A DNA stretch of 64,000 bases from Streptomyces resistomycificus (GTDB lineage Bacteria > Actinomycetota > Actinomycetes > Streptomycetales > Streptomycetaceae). The translations under genes were made by a program, and so were the position numbers. A model generated the notes under the pieces. The model saw only the letters and a list, made by a program, of their open reading frames with translations, did not search any database and was not told the DNA's origin. Within the stretch, counting starts at the first letter, position 1, and each line of letters starts with the position of its first letter. The stretch is from NCBI RefSeq assembly GCF_001514265.1, contig NZ_KQ948992.1, forward strand, positions 550,696 through 614,695, written 5' to 3'. Positions 10,534 through 18,510 of the stretch are shown here, piece by piece.

Positions 10534-11130
10534 TCAGGCCTCGGCGGACTCGGCGCCCTCGGCGTCCTCGCCCTCCGCGGACTCCTCGGCCTGCGCGGCC
10601 AGGACCTGCAGGACGACCGTGTCACCCTCGACGGCCAGCGTGGTGCCCTTCGGCAGGGTGATGTCCTTGGCGAGGATGGAGTCGCCGGCCGTCAGGCCCT
10701 CGACGGACACGGTGACCGACTCGGGGATGTGAGTGGCCTCGGCCTCGACCGGAAGCGCGTTCAGGACGTGCTCCAGCAGGTTGCCGCCCGGGGCCAGCTC
10801 GCCCTCGGTGTGCACGTAGATCTCGACGTTGACCTGCTCGCCGCGCTTCACCAGCTGGAGGTCGACGTGCTCCAGGAAGCCCTTGATCGGGTCACGCTGC
10901 ACGGACTTCGGGATCGCCAGCTCGTTGCTCTTGCCGTCGATGTCCAGGGCGATCAGGACGTTCGGCGTGCGCAGCGCGAGCAGCAGCTCGTGGCCCGGAA
11001 GGGTCAGGTGGATCGGGTCGGAACCGTGACCGTACAGAACGCCGGGAACCTTGTTGTCACGGCGGATGCGGCGGGCGGCACCCTTGCCGAACTCGCTACG
11101 GGTCGACGCGGTCAGCTTGACCTCGGACAT
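10534..11130 (-). CDS. rplY: 50S ribosomal protein L25 (CTC type)
   Basis: A 198-residue L25 of the long general-stress CTC type. It binds 5S rRNA in the large subunit. The N-terminal L25 domain (EFGKGAARRIRRDNKVPGVL, then YGHGSDPIHLTLP) is followed by the C-terminal TL5-like beta domain (GEQVNVEIYVHTEGELAPGG) and an acidic tail rich in Glu and Ala. GAGGAG precedes the ATG at 11130; an in-frame GTG at 11139 is too close to that RBS. It is upstream of pth and downstream of prs on the same strand. Confidence 0.96.
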   Translation of the reverse strand: MSEVKLTASTRSEFGKGAARRIRRDNKVPGVLYGHGSDPIHLTLPGHELLLALRTPNVLIALDIDGKSNELAIPKSVQRDPIKGFLEHVDLQLVKRGEQVNVEIYVHTEGELAPGGNLLEHVLNALPVEAEATHIPESVTVSVEGLTAGDSILAKDITLPKGTTLAVEGDTVVLQVLAAQAEESAEGEDAEGAESAEA

Positions 11131-11249
11131 GGGGATCACTCCTCGTAGAACTCGGAACGGACGTGGTCACCCGGCCACGAACGGCCTGCTACGAAGAGCG
11201 CGTCGATAACGGACAGCCGGCCCACCGTCGTACAGGTACGGACGGAGAA

Positions 11250-11299
11250 CGGCCTCCCTCGCCGAGCAACTGCAGCAGTCTACTCGGAGTGGGAGGCCG
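11250..11299 (-). terminator. Probable prs terminator
   Basis: The outer arms CGGCCTCCC (11250-11258) and GGGAGGCCG (11291-11299) pair perfectly, with an inner CCGAG/CTCGG pairing. It lies 28 bases downstream of the prs stop on the reverse strand. Confidence 0.65.
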
Positions 11300-11326
11300 C
11301 ACCCAAAAGGATCTTCCGGCGAACCC

Positions 11327-12301
11327 TTACTGCTCGTCGAAGAGGCTCGTCACCGAACCGTCCTCGAACACCTCACGCACCGCGCTCGCGATCGTCGGTG
11401 CGATCGACAGCACCGTGATCTTGTCGAGCTCCAGCTCGTTCGGGGTGGGCAGGGTGTTGGTGAAGACGAACTCGCTCACCTTGGAGTTCTTCAGGCGGTC
11501 GGCCGCCGGACCCGACAGCACACCGTGCGTCGCCGTCACGATGACGTCCTCGGCGCCGTGCGCGAACAGCGCGTCCGCGGCGGCGCAGATCGTGCCACCC
11601 GTGTCGATCATGTCGTCGACGAGGATGCACACGCGGCCCTTGACCTCACCCACGACCTCGTGGACGGTCACCTGGTTCGCCACGTCCTTGTCGCGGCGCT
11701 TGTGCACGATCGCCAGCGGCGCACCGAGCCGGTCGCACCAGCGGTCCGCGACCCGCACCCGGCCGGCGTCCGGGGACACCACCGTGAGCTTGTTCCGGTC
11801 CACCTTCGCGCCCACGTAGTCCGCGAGCAGCGGCAGCGCGAACAGGTGGTCGACGGGGCCGTCGAAGAAGCCCTGGATCTGGTCCGTGTGCAGGTCCACG
11901 GTCAGGATGCGATCGGCGCCGGCCGTCTTCATCATGTCCGCGATCAGACGCGCCGAGATGGGTTCACGCCCACGGTGCTTCTTGTCCTGCCGCGCGTAAC
12001 CGTAGAACGGCACGATCACGGTGATGGAGCGGGCCGACGCGCGCTTCAGCGCGTCGATCATGATCAACTGCTCCATGATCCACTTGTTGATCGGAGCCGT
12101 GTGGCTCTGGATCAGAAAGCAGTCCGCACCACGAGCCGACTCCTGGTAACGCACATAGATCTCGCCGTTAGCGAAGTCGAAGGCCTTCGTCGGGACAACC
12201 CCGACACCCAGCTGCTGGGCGACCTCCTCGGCAAGCTCGGGGTGGGCGCGGCCGGAGAAGAACATCATCTTCTTCTCGCCGGTCGTCTTGATCCCGGTCA
12301 C
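11327..12301 (-). CDS. prs: Ribose-phosphate pyrophosphokinase
   Basis: A 324-residue PRPP synthase, which transfers pyrophosphate from ATP to ribose-5-phosphate for nucleotide, histidine and NAD synthesis. The motifs are DLHTDQIQGFFDGPVDHL (divalent cation/ATP region), VVSPDAGRVRVADRW, and the PRPP-binding loop CILVDDMIDTGGT. KKHRGREPISARL is the flexible active-site loop. GTG start at 12301 has GAGGAG at 8 bases. It is preceded by glmU on the same strand; glmU-prs is the standard pairing in actinobacteria and Firmicutes. Confidence 0.97.
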   Translation of the reverse strand: MTGIKTTGEKKMMFFSGRAHPELAEEVAQQLGVGVVPTKAFDFANGEIYVRYQESARGADCFLIQSHTAPINKWIMEQLIMIDALKRASARSITVIVPFYGYARQDKKHRGREPISARLIADMMKTAGADRILTVDLHTDQIQGFFDGPVDHLFALPLLADYVGAKVDRNKLTVVSPDAGRVRVADRWCDRLGAPLAIVHKRRDKDVANQVTVHEVVGEVKGRVCILVDDMIDTGGTICAAADALFAHGAEDVIVTATHGVLSGPAADRLKNSKVSEFVFTNTLPTPNELELDKITVLSIAPTIASAVREVFEDGSVTSLFDEQ

Positions 12302-12435
12302 AGCACTGTCTCCTCAGAGGTGTCTCAACTGGGTACCGATCGACCGTCTCAGCTGGCTGCGAGAGGCCGTCTCGGCTGGTGGGGTGCGGGTGTGCACTTA
12401 TCACGGTACGCCGAGTTCGAGGCGCCCGTTTCCGG

Positions 12436-13884
12436 TCAGCCTTCGCTCTCGCCCTGCCGGGACGCCGCCTCGGCCGCCTTCGCGGCCGCGCTCCCCGGAC
12501 GCTTGCGAGCCACCCAACCCTCGATATTCCGCTGCTGGCCACGGGCCACGGCCAGCGAACCGGGCGGCACGTCCTTCGTGATCACGGACCCCGCGGCCGT
12601 GTACGCGCCGTCCCCGACCGTGACAGGCGCCACAAACATGTTGTCCGAACCGGTGCGGCAGTGCGAGCCGACCGTCGTGTGGTACTTGTCCTGCCCGTCG
12701 TAGTTCACGAACACGCTCGCGGCACCGATGTTGGTGTGGTCACCGATTGTCGCGTCACCGACGTACGAGAGATGCGGGACCTTCGTCCCCTCCCCGATCG
12801 ACGCGTTCTTCGTCTCCACGTACGTACCCACCTTGGACCGTAGCCCCAGACGCGTACCGGGCCGGAGATAGGCGAACGGACCCACGGTCGCCTGCGGGCC
12901 GACCTCCGCGCCGTCCGCCACCGTGTTGTCGACACGGGCTCCCGCCCCGACCCGGGTGTCGGTGAGCCGCGAGTTGGGGCCGACCTCGGCGCCCTCACCG
13001 AGATGCGTGGAGCCGTGCAACTGCGTGCCCGGGTGCACGATCGCGTCCTGCTCGAAGGTGACGGTCACGTCGACCCACGTGGTGGCCGGGTCGACGACCG
13101 TCACGCCGGCGAGCATCGCACCGTGCAGCAGACGCTCGTTGAGGATCCGACGGGCCTCGGAGAGCTGCACCCGGTTGTTGATCCCCGCGATCTCACGATG
13201 GTCGCCGGCCACCGAAGCGCCCACCCGGTGCCCGGCCTCACGCAGAATCCCCAGGACGTCCGTCAGGTACTCCTCGCCCTGCGAGTTGTCCGTACGGACC
13301 TTCTTCAGGGCGTCGGCGAGGAGCTGCCCGTCGAAGGCGAACACCCCCGAGTTGATCTCCCGGATCGCCCGCTGCGCCACGTCGGCGTCCTTGTGCTCCA
13401 CGATCGCCGTCACCGCCCCGGAGGCGGCGTCGCGCACGATACGGCCGTATCCGGTGGCGTCCGGCACCTCGGCCGTCAGCACGGTGACCGCGTTGCCGTC
13501 GGCGGCGTGCGTCTCGGCGAGCTGCCGCAGGGTCTCACCCGACAGGAGCGGGGTGTCCCCGCACACCACGACGACGGTCCCGTCCACGGAACCGCCCAGC
13601 TCCTCCAGGCCCATCCGTACGGCATGCCCCGTACCGTTCTGCTGCGCCTGCACGGCCGTGCGGACCTCGGCGTCGGTCTCCGCCAGGTGCGCGGTGACCT
13701 TCTCGCGGGCGTGGCCCACGACCACGACGAGGTTCTCGGGCCGCAACTCACGCGCGGCGGCCAGCACATGCCCCACGAGGGACCGGCCGCAGATCTCGTG
13801 CAGAACCTTGGGTGTGGCCGACTTCATACGGGTGCCCTCACCCGCTGCGAGAACGACGACGGCGGCCGGGCGAATGGCGCTCAC
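12436..13884 (-). CDS. glmU: Bifunctional GlmU (GlcN-1-P acetyltransferase / UDP-GlcNAc pyrophosphorylase)
   Basis: A 482-residue enzyme that makes UDP-N-acetylglucosamine, precursor of peptidoglycan. The N-terminal uridyltransferase domain has the nucleotide-binding signature LAAGEGTRMKSATPK (residues ~11-25) and the NGTGHAVRMGLEELGG region. The C-terminal left-handed beta-helix acetyltransferase (from ~residue 250) shows hexapeptide repeats and the acetyl-CoA region FVNYDGQDKYHTTVGSHC with the catalytic histidine. The tail (KRPGSAAAKAAEAASRQ) is a streptomycete extension. GTG start at 13884, with only a weak RBS (AAGGG). Cytosolic and essential in relatives. Confidence 0.96.
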   Translation of the reverse strand: MSAIRPAAVVVLAAGEGTRMKSATPKVLHEICGRSLVGHVLAAARELRPENLVVVVGHAREKVTAHLAETDAEVRTAVQAQQNGTGHAVRMGLEELGGSVDGTVVVVCGDTPLLSGETLRQLAETHAADGNAVTVLTAEVPDATGYGRIVRDAASGAVTAIVEHKDADVAQRAIREINSGVFAFDGQLLADALKKVRTDNSQGEEYLTDVLGILREAGHRVGASVAGDHREIAGINNRVQLSEARRILNERLLHGAMLAGVTVVDPATTWVDVTVTFEQDAIVHPGTQLHGSTHLGEGAEVGPNSRLTDTRVGAGARVDNTVADGAEVGPQATVGPFAYLRPGTRLGLRSKVGTYVETKNASIGEGTKVPHLSYVGDATIGDHTNIGAASVFVNYDGQDKYHTTVGSHCRTGSDNMFVAPVTVGDGAYTAAGSVITKDVPPGSLAVARGQQRNIEGWVARKRPGSAAAKAAEAASRQGESEG

Positions 13885-13960
13885 GGGATGCCCTTCGGCT
13901 GTGGAGGGGGAGGGGTGACATCCGCAGGATACCGGGGCGTTTCGTGGGGGACATGAGAGT

Positions 13961-13993
13961 GGGTCCTGACAGTGCTGTCACTGGTCAGGACCC
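13961..13993 (-). terminator. Terminator of tRNA-Gln
   Basis: A 10-bp outer stem (13961-13970 with 13984-13993) stacked on a 4-bp inner stem AGTG/CACT with a one-base bulge. It lies 14 bases beyond the 3' end of the reverse-strand tRNA-Gln, the expected place for an intrinsic terminator. Confidence 0.75.
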
Positions 13994-14007
13994 GAACTGA
14001 GCGAATG

Positions 14008-14079
14008 CTCCCCCGCCAGGACTCGAACCCGGACAGATGGCACCAAAAGCCACAGTGCTGCCAATTACACCACGGGGGA
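14008..14079 (-). tRNA. tRNA-Gln (anticodon UUG)
   Basis: A 72-base tRNA read on the reverse strand. The acceptor arm UCCCCCG pairs with CGGGGGA, discriminator G at 14008. The anticodon loop CUUUUGG gives anticodon UUG for CAA (and CAG by wobble). The T arm contains GGGUUCGAGUCC. CCA is not encoded: the bases after the discriminator read CAT. It is followed by its own hairpin terminator. Confidence 0.95.
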
Positions 14080-14513
14080 ATAACTCGACTGAACCGGACA
14101 TTCGGTTGGAGCGCCGAGGTGGCACCCAACACTATGCCGTACCAAGCGCCTTCCATGCGACGGTACAACTCGGCGCTCTTGCCGACGTGGATGACCAGGC
14201 AACCTCGACAGGTCTCCGACGTGTTCTTCCGGTTCGTCCTGGGGGGTGCTGTTTGAGGGCGGAGTGCTGGAACGTGGAGACGTCCGCGCCCACGCCCGCT
14301 CCCGCAGCGCCTCGAAGTTCGCGTACGTGCCGTTTGGATGTGCCACGGGCATACCGTCCGGGCGGAATCCGGTCCTCCGGTGTCGAACGGTGAGCGATTC
14401 AGCAGTTCGAGGGATATCGGGCGATTTCGTCGTCGTTCGATCACGGGGTGTGGTGTAGGCCAGTCACGGAAACTCACCGGAAAAGGGGCACCCGCCGCCC
14501 GTAGGCTGGAGAC
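14080..14513. other. 434-base gap between tRNA-Gln and the histidine kinase
   Basis: No convincing gene was found. Small open frames on both strands either run across the tRNA or lack an RBS and family resemblance. The left part should hold the tRNA-Gln promoter (reverse strand). At the right end TAGGCT (14502-14507) sits six bases before the kinase ATG, suggesting a leaderless transcript. Confidence 0.5.
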
Positions 14514-15830
14514 ATGACCACGACGGGGGAAGACCGCGCGACGGCCTTGGGAGGGCCGTGGTGGTGGGCGAGGTGGCGCAGTGCGGTGCTGGACGTGAGT
14601 CTGGCCGTGGCGTCCGCGGTGGAGTGCGCGGTGGAGGGGGTCCCCTTCGCGCGCGACGCGGGGATCCCGGTCGCCGCGGGAGTGGTGTTCGGGCTGGCGG
14701 CCGGCTCGGTGCTGGTGCTGCGCCGCCGGTGGCCGATCGCCGTCGTGCTGGTGTCGATCGCCATCACGCCCGCCCAGATGGGTTTCCTGATGGGCATCGT
14801 CGGCCTGTACACGCTGGCCGCGTCGGAGCTGCCGCGCCGGATCATCGGCTCGCTGGCGGGGATGTCGCTGGTGGGCACGTTGATCGTGACGTTCGTGCGG
14901 GTGCGGCAGGACATGGCGCGCGGTGATCTGACGCTGGGGGACTGGTTCGTCCCGTTCGCGGCGATCACCACGTCCCTGGGGCTGACCGCGCCGCCGTTGC
15001 TGCTCGGGCTGTACGTGGGGGCCCGGCGCCGGTTGATGGAGAGTCTGCGGGAGCGGGCGGACAGTCTGGAGCGGGAGCTTCAGCTGCTGGCCGAGCGGGC
15101 CGAGGAGCGGGCGGAGTGGGCACGGAACGAGGAACGGACCCGGATCGCGCGTGAGATGCACGACGTGGTGGCGCACCGGGTGAGTCTGATGGTGGTGCAC
15201 GCGGCCGCGTTGCAGGCGGTCGCGCGCAAGGATCCGGAGAAGGCCGTGAGGAACGCCGCGCTGGTGGGTGACATGGGGCGGCAGGCGTTGACCGAGCTGC
15301 GGGAGATGCTCGGGGTGTTGCGTTCGGGGGACGGCCGGGCTGCCCCGCGGCGGGACGGTGTGCCGTTGGCGGCGGTGGGGGTGGCCGCGGCGGTGGCGGC
15401 TTCGCGGGTGGTGGACGAGGAGGGTGTGGCGGACGGGCCGTGTCTGTCGGATCTGGACGTGCTGGTGGGGCAGTCCGCGGCCGCGGGGATGGTGGTGGAC
15501 CTGTCGGTGGAGGGGGACACGCGGTCGTATGCCGCGGACATCGAGCAGACGGCGTTCCGGGTGGTGCAGGAGGCGTTGACGAACGTCCACAAGCACGCGG
15601 CGGGGGCGAAGACGTACGTACGGCTCGCGCACCGGGTGTCGGAGATCGCGATGCAGGTGGAGAACGAGCCGCCGCCGGAGGCGTCGTCGGCGTCGTCGGC
15701 GCGGTTGCCGTCGGGGGGCAACGGGCTGGTGGGGATGCGGGAGCGGGTCGTGGCGCTGGGCGGGGTGTTCGTGTCGGGGCCGACGGACGCGGGCGGTTTC
15801 CGGGTGTCGGCGGTGATTCCGGCTTCGTAG
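14514..15830 (+). CDS. Sensor histidine kinase (HisKA_3, NarL/DesK type)
   Basis: A 438-residue membrane histidine kinase. The N-terminal half has about four to five hydrophobic segments (for example WPIAVVLVSIAITPAQMGFL and IIGSLAGMSLVGTLIVTF). A coiled region (ERELQLLAERAEERAEWA) leads to the dimerisation helix with the phospho-histidine in AREMHDVVAHRVSLMVVHAA. The ATPase domain has the N box ALTNVHKHA and G box GGNGLVGMRERV; between them the canonical DxG box is replaced by VENEPPPEASSAS, so it is atypical. No response regulator gene adjoins it; the orphan LuxR-type regulator at 1119 is the nearest in the window. TAGGCT just upstream implies leaderless translation. Confidence 0.87.
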   Translation: MTTTGEDRATALGGPWWWARWRSAVLDVSLAVASAVECAVEGVPFARDAGIPVAAGVVFGLAAGSVLVLRRRWPIAVVLVSIAITPAQMGFLMGIVGLYTLAASELPRRIIGSLAGMSLVGTLIVTFVRVRQDMARGDLTLGDWFVPFAAITTSLGLTAPPLLLGLYVGARRRLMESLRERADSLERELQLLAERAEERAEWARNEERTRIAREMHDVVAHRVSLMVVHAAALQAVARKDPEKAVRNAALVGDMGRQALTELREMLGVLRSGDGRAAPRRDGVPLAAVGVAAAVAASRVVDEEGVADGPCLSDLDVLVGQSAAAGMVVDLSVEGDTRSYAADIEQTAFRVVQEALTNVHKHAAGAKTYVRLAHRVSEIAMQVENEPPPEASSASSARLPSGGNGLVGMRERVVALGGVFVSGPTDAGGFRVSAVIPAS

Positions 15831-15916
15831 GCGGTGATTCGGGCTGAGGCGGGGGTGAGTCCGGCTTTGGCGGGGGTGGGTCCGGCTTCGGAGGCGGTGA
15901 GTCCGGCTTCGTAGGG
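15809..15916 (+). repeat. Degenerate tandem repeat at the 3' end of the kinase gene
   Basis: Five imperfect copies of a ~20-23-base unit (consensus GGCGGTGAGTCCGGCTTCG) run from the last codons of the histidine kinase gene into the gap before the SUKH-3 gene. The first copy encodes the end of the kinase (IPAS), so the array looks like expansion of that coding end. Confidence 0.7.
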
Positions 15917-16006
15917 GGCGCCGGGCGGGGCGGCGTAGCGGATCTGTGGGGCGGATCGTCGTGGTGGCGATGCGCCCCGTGTCGTGTGTGCGGGGTGTGC
16001 CGGGTG

Positions 16007-16501
16007 TCAGCCCGCGGTCAGGCGGGTCGGTTCGACGCCGGAGACGAGGACGGCCAGGGCCTGGTCGACGTCGGGGCCCAGGTACCAGTCGCCGGTGTGG
16101 TCGAGGGCGTAGACGCGGCCTTCGGCGTCGATGGCGAGGATGGCCTGGGTGTCGGTCTCGGCGCCGAGGGGGCAGACCTCGGTGTCGAGGGCGCGGCCGA
16201 GGTCGCCGAGAGTGCGGGCCAGGTGGAGGCCGTACAGCGGGTCGAAGTGCAGGGCGGCGGGGGCGATCTGGCGGCCGGGGCCGGTGGGTTCGAGGTGGAG
16301 GCCGCCGAACTCGGCCCAGGCCTCGACGGCGGCGGGGAAGACGGCGTGCCGGTGTCCGGCGGGTGAGGTGTGTTCGCGCAGGGCGTCGGCCCAGATCTCG
16401 GCCTGCTTTATGTCCCAGCGCCCCGGCTGCCAGCCGGCGGCGCGCAGGGCCGCGTCGACGGGGACGGGGAAGCGGGTGGTGGAGGTGCGGTCGGGGTGCA
16501 T
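16007..16501 (-). CDS. SUKH-3 family immunity-type protein
   Basis: A 164-residue protein of the SUKH superfamily, SUKH-3 branch. The features are an N-terminal AALRAAGWQPGRWD, a central VFPAAVEAWAEFGGLHLEPTG, and the C-terminal IDAEGRVYALDHTGDWYLGPD...ALAVLVSG. SUKH proteins are immunity factors that neutralise nuclease and deaminase toxins in polymorphic toxin systems (established knowledge). It has no signal peptide or membrane segment. It follows the deaminase gene at 16605 on the same strand by 103 bases, the toxin-then-immunity order of such loci, so the two are probably partners. Confidence 0.82.
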   Translation of the reverse strand: MHPDRTSTTRFPVPVDAALRAAGWQPGRWDIKQAEIWADALREHTSPAGHRHAVFPAAVEAWAEFGGLHLEPTGPGRQIAPAALHFDPLYGLHLARTLGDLGRALDTEVCPLGAETDTQAILAIDAEGRVYALDHTGDWYLGPDVDQALAVLVSGVEPTRLTAG

Positions 16502-16604
16502 CTGCCCTTGGTTCGTCGGGAGCGTCGGATCCGTCGGGAGCGCCGAGGCCGCGGCGGTCGCGGTTCGGTCCCGTGTGGGTGTACGTGCGGGGCGTGGGAA
16601 GGAT

Positions 16605-17213
16605 TCAGTCGTCCGTGGTCGTGGGGTCGACGACGCGGACGCCGAAGTGGGCGCTGAGGGCCGTGCAGGCGCGGCAGGGCGGGGCGAAGCTGCCGTGGAG
16701 GGGGTCGCCGTCCTCGCGGATGCGGCGGGCGGTGAGCTTGGCCTGCTTGAGGGCCTTGCGGGCCTCGCCGTTGGTCATCGGTCTGCGGGCGGCGCGTTTG
16801 CTGCGGGCGGCGTCGAGGGTGGCGATGTGCCGGGAGATCAGCATGGTCTCGGCGCAGCGGCCGGTGAAGCGGTCGCGTCTGTCGCTGGGGAGGGTGTCGA
16901 GGAAGTCCTGGACCAGGGGGTGCAGGGCGGGGGGCTGGTCGCCGCGGGCGGCGGTGCCGGTGAGGGTGGCGCCGCGTACGGAGAGGGCGGCGGCGACGGT
17001 GGGGAGTATGCCGTCGCGGCGGTGGCGCAGGGTCGGGGCGTGCGGGGCTTCGGTGCTGCTCCAGCCGATGCGGGGATCGCCGGAGGGGCCGGTGCGCGGA
17101 CCCGCGTGGTGAGGGCCGGTGTGCGGGCCCGTGTGGGTGTGCGGAGCGGTCCGTTGGCCGCCGGGCGGGACCGGTCGCGGTCCCGGATGTGGTCCCGTCT
17201 GCGTCGCGTTCAT
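16605..17213 (-). CDS. YwqJ-like cytidine-deaminase-fold protein
   Basis: A ~202-residue protein. The first ~60 residues are Pro/His/Gly-rich (PHTHTGPHTGPHHAGPRTGP) and disordered. The rest resembles the YwqJ branch of the deaminase superfamily: HPLVQDFLDTLPSDRRDRFT leads into RCAE near residues 119-122 (zinc-binding Cys and catalytic Glu), and PPCRACTAL near 179-183 supplies the other two zinc cysteines. The active-site residues therefore look intact. YwqJ-type domains are usually toxin tips of polymorphic toxins; here no secretion or delivery domain is attached. The ATG at 17213 fits GGGAGG better than the ATG at 17222. The target (nucleic acid or nucleotide) is unknown. Confidence 0.78.
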   Translation of the reverse strand: MNATQTGPHPGPRPVPPGGQRTAPHTHTGPHTGPHHAGPRTGPSGDPRIGWSSTEAPHAPTLRHRRDGILPTVAAALSVRGATLTGTAARGDQPPALHPLVQDFLDTLPSDRRDRFTGRCAETMLISRHIATLDAARSKRAARRPMTNGEARKALKQAKLTARRIREDGDPLHGSFAPPCRACTALSAHFGVRVVDPTTTDD

Positions 17214-17520
17214 GATCGTCATCCCCTCCCGAGCATCCCCCGGATCACACAGAGTGCCAAACCGCGTGGCTGGTGCGGAAGCTGGGGCGGTGCGACACGC
17301 CCGGGTTTGGGCTGGCTGTCACGGCGGGGTGACGGCTGGTCACGGAAGCGGAGGGGGGCTGACCGGTGCCCGGTGACCGGTCTCGTCGTACCGCATAGGC
17401 TGTCGGCACCGCGATCCACGCGGGCTACGCGTGGGTACGGACGAGACAGTCGATACGGGGCGTAGTGACCGAATGGGGGTCGCTGCGGGTCGTACCAGAG
17501 TGCCGCAGGGGGCAACCGCC
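17214..17520. promoter_or_regulatory. Divergent promoter region of the deaminase/SUKH locus
   Basis: A 307-base gap between divergent genes. On the + strand GTGACC (17373-17378), a 17-base spacer and TAGGCT (17396-17401) form a plausible promoter 120 bases upstream of the ATG at 17521. Nearby are short GTCAC/GTGAC inverted repeats and two ACCGGT palindromes. No gene is seen. Confidence 0.5.
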
Positions 17521-18510
17521 ATGACGACAGGTCGGCTCGGGCAGCAAGCCGCGCCGCCGAACGCGGCCTACGCCGGGCAGGTCGTGCATTTCCCGGATCC
17601 GGTCCGGGCGGCCCGTCACCCGAGAGGGGTGCGGGTGGACGAGCACGGCTACCCCGACTTCTCGCCCTACGCGCGTGCGGCCGCGGAGATCGCCGATCCG
17701 CCGGAGGGTTTCGGAGTCGACGAGCTGCGGCTGACGGACTACGTGTCGGCGAACGCCGCGTTGGCGGCCACCGGCCACGAGTTGTGGGACACGGTGCCCG
17801 CGGTGGCGACGCCGCACGGCTGGACGTGGCATCACGCGGCGGGTTCGCGGCGGCTGGAACTGGTGCCGGTGGACGTGAAGGCGTTGCTGCGGCACCACGG
17901 TGGCGTCGCGACGGCGGTGGTGGACCAGAACAAGAGGGGGACGCGGCCGCTTCAGGAGACGCGTCCCGTGCACTTCGGGCTGCCGAAGTCGGGTGTGGCG
18001 GTGACCGAGTCGCAGGTGTTGGGCGTCGAGGAGGACCTCGGGTACCGGCTGCCGGGCGCCTACCGGTCGTTCCTGAAGGCGGCGGGCGGGTGTGCGCCGG
18101 TGGGCGCGGCCCTGGACGCCGAGTTGGGGCTGCTGATCGACCAGCCGTTCTTCACGGTGCGGGACGAGGCGGCGGTCAACGACCTCGTGTACGTCAACAA
18201 GTGTCTGCGTGACCATCTGACCAAGGACTACCTGAGCGTGGGTTTCGTGCAGGGCGGTCTGCTGGCGTTGAAGGTGAAGGGCGAGCGGATCGGGTCGGTG
18301 TGGTTCTGCGCGTACGACGACGCGCGGGACGTCGATCCGGCGTGGCCGCCGGCCGAGCGGGTGGAGCGCTTGCTGCTGCCGTGCGGTGACGACTTCGACG
18401 CGTTCCTGGCGCGGCTGGCGGGCAATCCGCCGGAGCTGGAGACGGTGGCGAATCTGATGGTGGACGGCGGTTTCGCGCGTCCGGTGCCCGTCTCTGCCCT
18501 GGGGGAGTGA
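17521..18510 (+). CDS. WHH-type HNH nuclease domain fused to a SUKH-1 (SMI1/KNR4) domain
   Basis: A 329-residue fusion. Residues ~15-130 resemble the WHH branch of the HNH/endonuclease VII superfamily: GWTWHHAAGSRRLELVPVDV, then KALLRHHGG. In that family the residue before ALLRHHGG is normally histidine; here it is lysine, so nuclease activity may be lost or changed (inference). Residues ~160-320 are a SUKH-1 domain (VEEDLGYRLPGAYRSFLKAAGG). There is no signal peptide. The ATG at 17521 follows AGGGGGC; an upstream frame extends to 17431 with less support. The GTG of the next gene overlaps its stop (GTGA), so the two are coupled. Confidence 0.78.
   Translation: MTTGRLGQQAAPPNAAYAGQVVHFPDPVRAARHPRGVRVDEHGYPDFSPYARAAAEIADPPEGFGVDELRLTDYVSANAALAATGHELWDTVPAVATPHGWTWHHAAGSRRLELVPVDVKALLRHHGGVATAVVDQNKRGTRPLQETRPVHFGLPKSGVAVTESQVLGVEEDLGYRLPGAYRSFLKAAGGCAPVGAALDAELGLLIDQPFFTVRDEAAVNDLVYVNKCLRDHLTKDYLSVGFVQGGLLALKVKGERIGSVWFCAYDDARDVDPAWPPAERVERLLLPCGDDFDAFLARLAGNPPELETVANLMVDGGFARPVPVSALGE

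Noticed and set aside
14065..14352. Small reverse-strand frame before tRNA-Gln
   Set aside because: Overlaps the tRNA, has no RBS, and its peptide shows no recognisable pattern.
13881..15632. A long reverse frame spanning tRNA-Gln and the histidine kinase
   Set aside because: It reads through a tRNA gene and its terminator and is antisense to a kinase with clear motifs.
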